The translations under genes and the position numbers were made by a program. DNA of 64,000 bases, taken from NCBI GenBank assembly GCA_963971535.1, contig OZ020591.1, forward strand, positions 14,725,577 through 14,789,576. Direction: 5' to 3'. Positions 55,074 to 64,000 of the stretch are shown one piece after another. A model generated the notes under the pieces. That model ran no database searches. It was given only the letters and a program-made list of their open reading frames with translations, and had not been told where the DNA came from. Source of the DNA: Notolepis coatsorum (Eukaryota; Chordata; Actinopteri; Aulopiformes; Paralepididae). The stretch's first letter is position 1. The number at the start of each line of letters is the position of its first letter.

Positions 55074-55599
55074 TGTGACTGTTAGCACAGAGACGGCTGC
55101 AGTTACACACAGGGCCATTTTCGTTTCGTTTTCAGGGTCAGTTTCGCTTTTCAGAACGCAACGTAATGGCAGGCAAGTTAGGCCCAGTCCAGACGAGCGC
55201 TGGATTTAATATAACCATGATTGTATGTGCGCAGTTGCACTGTTCGGCCACACACAACCGGGGATTTGCTACACTGCAAACTTGAATTTAAGACATTTTA
55301 AGACTTTCTAATGACCCATGCATGCAATTCCACTTACTTGTCATTGCTGGGGGCAGACCTGAACCAGCTTCAGGGAGCACACCTTGAGCTGCTTCCAGTG
55401 ATAGATCAAGGACTGCTTCCTGTGACACTGTAAGCTATGACAAACACAGCTTAGTAAGGAACAGTGAACTTGATGAATGAAGACATTTATACATTATTTC
55501 CTAGATCAATTAAAACCAGGATTAATGCATTAAATATCTTTAATGCAAGTGCAAGTAGAAAATGTACCCAATACAGCCTGGTGGTAGCTGTTTATTGCC

Positions 55600-55810
55600 A
55601 CCGCTGTCGTCCCAAATAACTTTTTGATGTTGTCCATTCGCTTCTTGTTTTTGTTGTTGTTGAAGTGTTCTAGGATGTTTCTCATCAGGAACAGATGGGT
55701 CGATGGTAGTTGCTGCGTTAAAAAGTAATTGTTCTTTCTCATTTGTGCAAACAGTTGTTCTGCAACTTGACTGTTTACATGTCCTGCAGTTTGAGGGACT
55801 ATTATTATTA
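55600..55810 (-). pseudogene. Minus-strand transposase-like relic
   Basis: About 70 residues on the minus strand, GHVNSQVAEQLFAQMRKNNY, then THLFLMRNILEHFNN, in an otherwise open frame. The EQLF and F-x-MRN pattern recalls the C-terminal region of KDZ/Zisupton-like or similar large fish transposases, but I cannot assign it firmly. It lies inside the long-TIR element and may be a remnant of its transposase. Confidence 0.3.
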
Positions 55811-55920
55811 TTATTACTAGATCTGGTATGTCTAGATGTAACATTACTGTCTATTTACAAGTTTACTCTATTATTACATGTCATAAATGTCTAGATGTAA
55901 CATTACTGTCTATGTACCTA

Positions 55921-56727
55921 TAGACCACCGTAACACTTCCGGGATTCTGAAATCAGGGAGGAGATTGCGGGGGGGGTGCATATGAATGAATGTGGACGAG
56001 AGCCGTGATGTAAGTGGTTGCCGATACGGCTGTGGGGGTGCTAGAGACATGATCGAATAGACGTTTATGCGCCTCGCTCTCCTGAACACGGCGTGACCCA
56101 TAACTAATCGATCAGAACTAAATCGGCAGTGAAAAAGCCCATTTTAAAGCACCTATTCCGCTTGGACATGCGCAGAGTGCCCATGGAGTCTGGACGACGC
56201 GAGATGACGCTCGAATGAATGTGGACCGTTCTATCAGAGGGGGGAGCTTCGGTGGCCATGTAAGTGGCTACAGACCGCTGCACTTAAATATAAACATTAG
56301 TCTACCTGGAGACTCAATGAGGTAATTGTAGATGTCGCCATAAGACACGTCTGGCCATTTAGTGGGATCATTTTTTCATTATCCTGTTCGGCTGGCCACC
56401 GAAGCTCCCCCCTCTGATAGAACGGTCCACATTCATTCGAGCATCATCTCGCGTCGCCCAGACTCCATGGGCACTCTGCGCATGTCCAAGCGGAATAGGT
56501 GCTTTAAAATGGGCTTTTTCTCTGCCGATTTAGTTCTGATCGATTAGTTATGGGTCACGCCGTGTTCAGGAGAGCGAGGCGCATAAACGTCTATTCGATC
56601 ATGTCTCTAGCACCCCCACAGCCGTATCGGCAACCACTTCCATCACGGCTCTCGTCCACATCCATTCATTTGACCCCCCCGCAATCTCCTCCTTGATTTC
56701 AATGTAACGCGGAAGTGTAGTGGTCTA
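55921..56727. repeat. Long palindrome (foldback element)
   Basis: Arms 55921-56257 and 56394-56727 are near-perfect inverted copies of about 335 bp around a 136-base spacer. The tips are TAGACCAC and GTGGTCTA. Comparison with the uninterrupted sequence at 281-305 (GTTTACATAGGTAC on the other strand) suggests insertion at a TA. No gene. Confidence 0.9.
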
Positions 56728-56840
56728 TGTAAACGAGACGAAAGTGAAGTTGAAAATGGTGCGCAGTAGTGCAAATACTTGTCCAGACCGCCTCCAACCC
56801 GTCCAGCCTGGCTCTGCGGCTCTGCAGATACCCCCTACTC

Positions 56841-57000
56841 GATTGGTCCGGCCCTCCCTGACGTCACCAGGAAATACGGAAATGCCATGCAGTATCTCGT
56901 CCTAGCCACCAGGGGCACCACCCTCCATGGCTTCACCTCGTTGTCTGTGGCTATAACGAGCTAATGCTGCTAATCTCTAACGTTAACTCTCTGAACAGAT
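56841..57000 (+). promoter_or_regulatory. Proximal promoter, second zinc-finger exon copy
   Basis: Matches 9181-9340 nearly base for base, including the inverted CCAAT (GATTGGTCC) and CRE TGACGTCA at 56859-56866. Its distal neighbour GGTGCCGCGTGACGCAGA sits 2.6 kb upstream at 54189 because of the long-TIR insertion. Confidence 0.55.
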
Positions 57001-57110
57001 CTAGATGCAGTGATCGTGTAAAGAACGGACTAACTGCAGCTGCTGGAGACACATCTGAACTAAGGAGGAGTCGAGACTGGCCGTAAACTTCAGAGTGTTG
57101 TGAAAGTGAG

Positions 57111-57129
57111 ATGAAGAAACACAAAGCAG
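57111..57129 (+). CDS. Paralogous zinc-finger gene exon 1, coding part
   Basis: Same six codons (MKKHKA) plus one base and the same donor GTTTGT as at 9456-9474, within a block conserved over about 300 bp. No C2H2 exon follows within the window, so the rest of this gene, if it exists, lies to the right of 64000. It could also be an orphan duplicate of the first exon. Confidence 0.45.
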
Positions 57130-57360
57130 GTTTGTTTAATCAGAATGTTATTTGGACATTATTCTTTGATCAATAGGTATATGTTCCCGTTTGTGATTAC
57201 GGTATTTCACAATTGCCTAACCTTGAATAATGTACCCAACAGTTAGACCAGCGGTGCTGCCATATATAAACATTAGATGCGACATTACGCCATAAATCAT
57301 GGGATAACCGTCCGCCATCTTACCTGGATATTGTTTAGGCAGCAACTATGTTTGTCGGCT

Positions 57361-58080
57361 GTGCAGCCTAGTTACTGTACTAACATGATCAGAGAGACTA
57401 GTGCAGCCTAGTTACTGTACTAACATGATCAGAGAGACTAGTGCAGCCTAGTTACTGTACTAACATGATCAGAGAGACTAGTGCAGCCTAGTTACTGTAC
57501 TAACATGATCAGAGAGACTAGTGCAGCCTAGTTACTGTACTAACATGATCAGAGAGACTAGTGCAGCCTAGTTACTGTACTAACATGATCAGAGAGACTA
57601 GTGCAGCCTAGTTACTGTACTAACATGATCAGAGAGACTAGTGCAGCCTAGTTACTGTACTAACATGATCAAAGAGACTAGTGCAGCCTAGTTACTGTAC
57701 TAACATGATCAAAGAGACTAGTGCAGCCTAGTTACTGTACTAACATGATCAGAGAGACTAGTGCAGCCTAGTTACTGTACTAACATGATCAAAGAGACTA
57801 GTGCAGCCTAGTTACTGTACTAACATGATCAGAGAGACGAGTGCAGCCTAGTTACTGTACTAACATGATCAAAGAGACTAGTGCAGCCTAGTTACTGTAA
57901 TAACATGATCAAAGAGACTAGTGCAGCCTAGTTACTGTACTAACATGATCAGAGAGACTAGTGCAGCCTAGTTACTGTACTAACATGATCAAAGAGACTA
58001 GTGCAGCCTAGTTACTGTACTAACATGATCAAAGAGACAAGTGCAGCCTAGTTACTGTACTAACATGATCAAAGATACTA
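57361..58080 (+). repeat. 40-bp minisatellite, 18 units
   Basis: Same unit as 9704-9951. Units are identical except for recurrent GATCAGAG/GATCAAAG and rare changes, so the array expanded by unequal exchange after the segment duplicated. Confidence 0.97.
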
Positions 58081-58153
58081 AGGAGGCTGGCATCACTTTA
58101 TACACATGAGTATGGAGGAGATTAGATCACACAAGGCTCAACTACTCTCTTTC

Positions 58154-58244
<91 letters not shown>

Positions 58245-58450
58245 CACAAACACACTATCTCTCCCTGTCTCTTTTACTATCCCACATGCACAAACACACA
58301 CACGCACACATGCACAATTGCATACACATAGCCTTCACTCCCAGACATAATAGATCTAACCCTAACCCTACCCCACCCCCCCTTGCAATTTATACACGTA
58401 TGCACAAAATACAGCCTTCTCATATCTATGCTCTCCCTTTCTCACACACA
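58081..58450 (+). repeat. Segmental-duplicate tail with long CA repeat
   Basis: AGGAGGCTGGCATCACTTTA to CTTTCTAACACACA matches 11080-11165. (CA)n runs from 58159 to 58241. The following CTCCCTGTCTCTTTTACTAT and CCAGACATA blocks match 16940-17000 and 19270-20040 of the first copy, where transposons have separated them. Confidence 0.85.
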
Positions 58451-58947
58451 CACACATAGACGCCTGCGCAATAGAGCAGACGATGCACGTGCTCCAGGAC
58501 TATTGAACTTGAGGGAGCAAGGATATGATCTTGCTCCACCACCTTTTGATCATATGAAAAATATGATATACCCCCCCCCCAATATATAAATCTAAGCATA
58601 ACTACGTAATTTCAATCAAATTAATAATACGCAATGACACTTAATAACACGTTTTTAAGTTTCCAAAGATTGCGACCCCCCCCCCCTGCTCCCCCATATG
58701 GTTTGATCCAGTGCCTCTCCCACCCCCAGCAGAGCAGACGGCGCACGGCGCTGGCTGCAGGTAGGCTGAGTGTAAATAAAGGCCACAGAAGTGTGTCATT
58801 TGGTGGCAGGCAGGATTTTCCAGTAAGTTGTTTATGATTGTTAAGATTATTTATGTTAGACATGTCTTCTATTGAGTGGTAGAAGTTCTACCACGCAATA
58901 CAATAAAAGTGTTTCACGTCCCGAAATGCCATCTGGTCATACCAAAC

Positions 58948-58989
<42 letters not shown>

Positions 58990-59112
58990 GTTTCCCTCTG
59001 GTTGGCGTTAGCTTTAGTGCTAGCCGCTAGGTAACGTTGTCATATATCTAGATATGTGGTGTCGTCAGCTGGATAACGTTGACTTCGTTTGCAAATTTTA
59101 ACGTTCGAAGCA
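58451..59112. other. Sequence without recognised gene
   Basis: A C run near 58673 and a short TAA repeat at 58950-58985. No coding feature seen. A hAT-like left end, CAGGGCCGGATTAACG, begins at 59112, with no right end found. Confidence 0.4.
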
Positions 59113-59209
59113 GGGCCGGATTAACGACGGGTGATGAGGGCCCCCCAATTTTTTTTTTTTTTTTTTAACTTTTTTTTTTTACATTTTTTTATAATAATAA
59201 TAATGCAAT

Positions 59210-59333
59210 AAGGGGACCCTGATGTAAACAAAACAAAAGTCTTTCTCTGGTCTGCATCCCCTTAACAATTGTGTGTATTGAGCCGTACTATATTGTACCC
59301 ATTCTGCAATATGTTAATAACATTTTTAATCAA
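59210..59333 (+). mobile_element. LINE 3' end
   Basis: Plus-strand copy GGGGACCCTGATGTAAACAA to TTTTTAATCAATCAATA, immediately followed by the inverted copy at 59334. Confidence 0.85.
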
Positions 59334-59460
59334 TCAATAATAGATTGCAGAATGGGTACAGTACAGTACAGCTCAATACACACAATTGTTAAGGGGATGC
59401 AGACCAGAGAAAGACTTTCGTCTTGTTTACATCAGGGTTCCCCATTTTCAATTCATAATG
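59334..59460 (-). mobile_element. LINE 3' end, tail-to-tail with preceding copy
   Basis: Minus-strand copy beginning AATAGATTGCAGAATGGGTA. It shares the AT-rich tail junction with the plus copy, giving an inverted repeat of about 250 bp. Confidence 0.85.
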
Positions 59461-60630
59461 AATTGTAAGTAAGGGTGCAATAGAAATGTTTCATAATGAT
59501 GTTCAGTGTATTCATAAGTGTATTGCTCTCCTTAATGTAGAATGATATGGTGACTGTGCAGACTCAGGGAGGAGGCAGAGAAGGAGAGAAAGAGACCCAA
59601 GAGTTACAGGTAATGGAAATATCAGACAGCTTAAAGTGTAGGATAACATAACAAATTAAGACACAAAATAGGCTATATTTACAGCAGACCCTGTTATTGT
59701 TCCTTGTTGGTATTTTTTCTCTCTTTCTTATTAAAAACTTGGCCTATTTGAAAGGAGATTGATTTAATAAAAATAAAAGAGCGAAAAATCAATATACAGT
59801 ATATATACAGTATATATATATATTAATATATTATTATTATTATAGTAATTGGCTATCATACTGCAATATAAACTGAGTTTTATAGTGAAAAGAGCAGCTT
59901 TATTGGTCAAGATTGAAGGCTCTATATTGCAGGAAATTGCATGTACAGGTTCATTAAATGAAAAAAATGTCTGCCGTGGAGGGGGTCGTGCCGGACTATA
60001 ATAATAATAATAATAAACAAAAATAAAAAAAATTATGCACCCCCACTTTCAACTATAACTAGGCGCCATGCACACACGCACGCACGCACACACACACACA
60101 CACACAGCCTTCAATCATATCTCTACGTCATTCCCAATCATATCGTCATTATCTCTGACTACATCATATCTATAATTCATATTATGTATATCAATGTTCC
60201 ACTTAGTTTAGTCTACTCTCCTGTATAAATACTTTGTTAGCTCGCCATTCTACAGATATCTGGGCTATAGGTCCATTGCTGTAAACTATGTCTCCATGTT
60301 GCAACATGTCATTCTGTCAGTAAACTCTATCCTTAATCAAAGACTGTTGTCTGCCTCTGAATAATATCATCAAGTTATTCCACAATAGCTCTTAACAGCA
60401 TTGATCTGTTAGCTAAACAGAGACAGACGGATGATTTAACTGGGTCTAATGCATGAATAATAATAGGCCTACAGTAGCCTATATTGTTTGTATAATAAGT
60501 GAGATATACATTTATATACATTTTTACTGGACACAAATTTCCAATGAAAAACTTTATTTTACACATGTAACGGTGAACCGTTACATAAACCGAAACCTTA
60601 TTGTAATGTGTTGGTTAGTTGCCTAGGCTA
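59461..60630. other. AT-rich sequence with a possible exon
   Basis: 59542-59609 has the form of an exon: preceded by CTCCTTAATGTAG and followed by CAG/GTAATG, open from an ATG at 59549 (MVTVQTQGG). No homology is recognised. The rest holds TA, TAA and CA repeats and no gene. Confidence 0.3.
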
Positions 60631-60696
60631 CTGTTTATAGGATTGTTGGTGTCTGATCCACCCATGCGCACTAGGATCACACTCCAGGCCAGTGAG
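60631..60696 (+). repeat. 66-bp direct repeat, left copy
   Basis: CTGTTTATAGGATTGTTGGT to CAGGCCAGTGAG-type end, identical to 63077-63142. The LINE coding sequence starts at its right edge. Confidence 0.95.
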
Positions 60697-62160
60697 GAAA
60701 ACAAAAACAAACCCCGCGAACTTTGGAAATTACTCAATAATCAACTAGGCTGCAGTAAAAAACTTAAAACCAGATTCTCAAACATAAACATAAAGACGGA
60801 CAACACGCTCATCACAGACAAGCTGGATGTAGCCAATTACTTAAACATCTTCTTCACAAACATAGCCACAACACTGGTAAACAAACTACCCTCCCACTCA
60901 GGGCATTATGGGGTAGAACACATAGTAGCATACTACAAAAACCTAGGGGTCCACAAAGACGACTTCAAACTTGAAATGGTAACAACCGATGAGGTACTCA
61001 AAAAATTGAGCGCCCTCCAACCTAACAAGGCCACTGGCCATGACAACATCCCCTCCAAATTCCTCAGAGACGCAGCAGCCGCCATCACCCCAGGAAAGAC
61101 GAAATTACCTACCTGGGTTCCATCCTAGAGGCAAATCTTTCCTGTGACAAAATGGCATCCAATGTAATAAAAAAAGTCAACCAACGAACTAGATTCTTGT
61201 ACCGGATCTCCTCTCTGGTAAACAAGAATACCCTGAAGACTCTGGCAGGAGCACTCATTCAAGGGTACTATGACTATGCGTGCACCTCATGGTACCAAAG
61301 CACCTCAAAGGCGCTTAAAACAAAATTACAAACATCACAAAACAAACTGGTCAGACTACTACTTGACCTGAACCCCAGAACCCACCTCACCCCTGCCCAC
61401 TTTGCCAACCTAGGATGGCTTAGAGTAGACGACAGAGTACAGCAACTTGCAATGGGCCTGGTCTACAAGATACACTATACGACCGGGGTGCCCATGTACA
61501 TGTCAAAATACTTCCCAAAGGTCAGTGAATACCACAACCACTACACCAGAGGAAGCTCAACAAATCATGTTAAACCCAGATTCGGCTCAAACAAGGGACT
61601 AAACACGTTTCGCAATTATGCCACAACAATGTGGAACGCCCTACCCAAAGCTGTAAAGGAATGTGAATCCCTGCCCACATTCAAAACCGCCCTTAAAGAG
61701 CACCTACGGGAGGCTGCAATTCGAAACTGGCCACCGTAAATGCCCAAAACCCCCACCACCTCCTAATAGACAGTCTCCTCCCCACCGCATGTATATATTC
61801 CCTCCCCGCCGTATGTATATTTCCCTCCCACCCACCCACCCCCTCCTAATGTACAGTCCCCTCCCCATCATATGTATATACTCTGTCAGGATCTAGGGGT
61901 AACAGTACTGTATATTTGAATACCGCCTATGTCACAAATGTATCAGTACTAAATACCTATATGTCCCTATGCCATAAATGTCATGTATGTTGTGTATGTC
62001 ATAAATGTCTATATGAATTGAAAATGGGGGACCCTGATGGAAACAAGACAAACGTCTTTCTCAGGTCTGCATCCCCTTAACAATTGTATGTATTGAGCCG
62101 TACTGTATTGTACCCATTCTGCAATCTGTTAAATAAAGTTTTCATTCATTCATTCATTAA
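60697..62160 (+). mobile_element. LINE copy with RT core deleted and (ATTC)n tail
   Basis: 60697-61095 encodes the region before and into RT (ELWKLLNNQLGCSK, then LSALQPNKATGHDNIPSKFL, the RT start motif). At about 61095 it jumps, with a frame change, to the post-catalytic part (YLGSILEANLS), so the YADD-containing core is lost. 61152-61739 is the intact C-terminal 195 codons ending at a stop. The 3' UTR ends AAATAAAGTTTTCATTCATT. It is the longest C-terminal copy and the reference for the other fragments. Confidence 0.9.
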
Positions 62161-62776
62161 TGTTAAAGCCATTGCTATTGTTAGACTGGCTTGGGTTCCA
62201 TCCAGAGCCCATTTCTTATAAGACTTGTGGAACATTAATGCCGGTGTGTAATGTGACAATTTTACATAGATTACCTAAGTGATTAACACTAGTCATCATA
62301 GCTAATGTTAAAAAATTAAGCAGCCCCACAGAGGTTTATTGTAAAATGCGGCTTGCATCTGGCCTACGCGGTGGGTCTGTTCGGGACACCGAGCCTGAAA
62401 ATGTTTCTTTTACCTGGGAATCGATACCGGTACCCAACGGTACCTTTTTTCTGTACTTTACTCTCCCTCTCTGAAGTCTAAACTTCACAACACACACAAT
62501 CTAAAACCCCTTACCTCCCTCTCCCAAACCGTTCCTACAACAATAACAACAACTTGCAAAGGAGATCTTGTATCTCAATGGAACTTCCTGGTTAAAAAAA
62601 TTATAATAATAATAATATTTCCGATATATATATATATATTTTTGTGATTAGCTAATTGCATCATTTCAAATTTCGATTTGAAATCGATGAATCGTTCAGC
62701 CCTACTAGCCGGTAGACTGTCCCTGATCAAATACAATCAGGAATAAACCCAGAGATTGAAGATGCTGTGCAACTTA
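62161..62776. other. Sequence without recognised gene
   Basis: ATCGATACCGGTACC near 62420 and AATCGATGAATCGTTCAGCC near 62683 resemble ends of decayed hAT-like elements. Nothing else was seen. Confidence 0.35.
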
Positions 62777-63040
62777 GATGTGATCTGTTTAGGTCTCCTG
62801 ATGTGATCTGTTTAGATCTCCTCATGTGATCTGTTTAGGTCTCCTGGTGTGATCTGTTTAGATCTCCTCATGTGATCTGTTTAGGTCTCCTGGTGTGATC
62901 CCTGTCCCCTCCTTTACGTCTCTCTCACGTCTCTCTCTGTAAGAGTAAGCAGTCCCTGTCCCCTCCTCAACGTCTCTCTCTATAAGAGTAAGCAGTCCCT
63001 GTCCCTTCCTCACCGTCTCTCTCTGTAAGAGTAAAGGCGC
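62777..63040 (+). repeat. Two adjacent minisatellites (23 bp and about 50 bp)
   Basis: Five units of GATGTGATCTGTTTAGGTCT plus CCT (62777-62897), then about three units of a CCCTGTCCCCTCC, ACGTCTCTCTCTGTAAGAGT type block (62900-63035). One more unit of the second type stands alone at 63333-63380. Confidence 0.85.
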
Positions 63041-63076
63041 TGATATGCTCAAACTGACACGGCTGAGCACGCTGCT

Positions 63077-63142
63077 CTGTTTATAGGATTGTTGGTGTCT
63101 GATCCACCCATGCGCACTAGGATCACACTCCAGGCCAGTGAG
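63077..63142 (+). repeat. 66-bp direct repeat, right copy
   Basis: Identical to 60631-60696, 2.4 kb apart. Confidence 0.95.
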
Positions 63143-63595
63143 CCACACATATAGGCTCACAGTCCGTGCACATGTGCAGTCGGCGCGCACATCCATGGGA
63201 GTATCCCACGTTCACAAAATCTGGGAGGCGTGTGGACGTCCTCGCTCCCAAGAGCAGTGACGAAATGTACGTCACACATACCCACGCGCACCCGCGGACG
63301 TGGAAACTATAATTTGGCCTAAAGCAGGTTCATTCCCCTCCTTTACGTCTCTCTCTGTAAGATTAAGCATTCCCTGTTCCCTCTTTTCAAGGGATTCACT
63401 ACTTCAATGCTTTGGTGAGATGCTTGTCTAGAGGAGACTTTTCATCCTGATTTGTTATGTTTAGAGACTTGGGTCCTCATTTCTCTTGATTTTAACCAAC
63501 AAAGCAGAATCCACATTACTAAGAGGTGGATTAGGAGTAGTCTCCTTACCTCGAAATCATCCAGTTTTCCTTTCTAGATTCCCTTACCTTTTTGT
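63143..63595. other. Sequence without recognised gene
   Basis: Only the single CTCTCTGTAAGATTAAGCA unit noted above and unremarkable sequence. Confidence 0.35.
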
Positions 63596-63780
63596 AGCTA
63601 CATGTACAGTATTGGAGGTATAAATGTAGTTGTGTGTGTACAATAATGGAGGTGTACATGTAGTTGTGTGTACACATGTACAATAATGGAGGTGTATGTA
63701 GTTGTCTATAAAATAAATGTACAATAATGGAGGTGTACATGTAGTTGTGTGTAAATGTACAGTATTGGAGGTGTACATCA
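63596..63780 (+). repeat. Degenerate minisatellite
   Basis: About five imperfect units of 35-45 bp containing ATGTACAATAATGGAGGTGT and ATGTAGTTGTGTGT. The THNYIHL-like peptide repeats on the minus strand derive from it. Confidence 0.8.
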
Positions 63781-64000
63781 GTGGCAGCTGCTGTCGGAGC
63801 AAATTTTCTTGGTGAAGCAAAAATTATATTTTTAAAACATCTCCCACTGTGTGTGTCAGTGGTAGCTGGTGAAAAATTGCGATAGACAGTACAGGAGCGT
63901 GCTCCTGTACATAGCTGTCAACATTGGGATTTGAAAATAAGGGAGAATTCCCAGCGAAACTTCCCGGCACCCCGTCCCCTTGTCTTCAAATACCCCTTAC
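63781..64000. mobile_element. hAT-like left ends at window edge
   Basis: CAGTGGCAGCTGCTG at about 63780 resembles the left end of 11314-14231 (CAGTGGAGGCTGCCG) and is followed by a similar TTGGTGAAGCAAAAATTATA. A second start, CAGTGGTAGCTGGTG, follows at 63858. Right ends would lie beyond the window. Confidence 0.45.

Larger units (their letters stand above)
54222..56840. mobile_element. Long-TIR DNA element, 9-bp TSD, splitting a promoter
   Basis: Inverted ends more than 110 bp long: AATAGGGGGTATCTGCAGAG at left and its complement at right, through GGACGGGTTGGAGGCGGTCT. GATTGGTCC flanks both sides (54213-54221 and 56841-56849), a 9-bp duplication as in Mutator-like elements. It separates the CCAAT/CRE promoter of the second zinc-finger exon copy into two parts. 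The interior holds other repeats, a LINE tail, a minus-strand relic frame and a long palindrome. No transposase is recognised with confidence. Confidence 0.75.

Noticed and set aside
58352-58372. Telomere-like AACCCTAACCCTA
   Set aside because: Only two units within a CA/C-rich stretch, too short for an interstitial telomeric array.

Overview
This is vertebrate, almost certainly teleost fish, nuclear DNA. The evidence is a C2H2 zinc-finger gene of the large fish family with acidic KEEQEELW-type modules, interspersed fish LINEs and tRNA-derived SINEs, Ty3/gypsy and chromovirus LTR elements, many hAT-type DNA transposons with 8-bp target duplications, and abundant CA, TAA and ATTC microsatellites. 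There are no operons, ribosome binding sites or CRISPR arrays. The only host gene I can support is the zinc-finger gene. Nearly everything else is transposable elements, often nested, plus minisatellites.

Layout. 1-9 kb: LINE 3' ends, two palindromic repeats, a CR1/L2-like reverse transcriptase fragment split by a tRNA-derived SINE, a 32-bp minisatellite, a TAA microsatellite, a hAT, an L1-like relic and another LINE 3' end. 9.0-9.5 kb: a CpG- and CCAAT-rich promoter and a short first exon (ATG at 9456, splice donor at 9475). 9.5-31 kb: what I read as intron 1 of the zinc-finger gene, filled with at least twelve hAT-type insertions, LINE tails, a miniature LTR-like element, and one gypsy element broken into four pieces by three hATs. 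31.1-33.3 kb: the coding exon with 15 C2H2 fingers. 33.5-39.8 kb: a SINE, degenerate LINEs, a 29-bp minisatellite and a LINE with a twin-priming-type inversion.

39.9-47.5 kb: a repeat with split inverted arms (possibly DIRS-like), containing a 24-bp minisatellite of about 46 units. Into it has inserted a complete Ty3/gypsy element (42082-47231) with two identical 370-bp LTRs, a 4-bp target duplication and one open 1461-residue Gag-Pol in the order protease, integrase, reverse transcriptase, RNase H. That is the unusual Gmr1-type order. 47.7-52.8 kb: a second young LTR element (1134-bp LTRs with about four differences, 5-bp target duplication). It has lost reverse transcriptase, RNase H and the integrase core, and carries the integrase zinc-binding domain fused in frame in front of most of Gag.

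53-64 kb: an L1/Tx1-like relic and a second copy of the zinc-finger promoter and first exon (56841-57129). A 2.6-kb long-inverted-repeat element, which itself holds a 0.8-kb palindrome, splits that promoter. An 18-unit 40-bp minisatellite follows (6 units in the first copy), then an internally deleted LINE bracketed by a perfect 66-bp direct repeat.

How it fits together: exon 1 at 9456-9474 ends in codon phase 1 and the finger exon at 31087 supplies the two missing bases, so the gene would span about 24 kb. The copy at 57 kb looks like the start of a paralogue whose finger exon lies beyond the window. The shared 1.6-kb sequence after each exon 1 has grown to about 11 kb in the first copy, purely by transposon insertion. 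The most unusual items are the two young LTR retrotransposons with rearranged domain orders.
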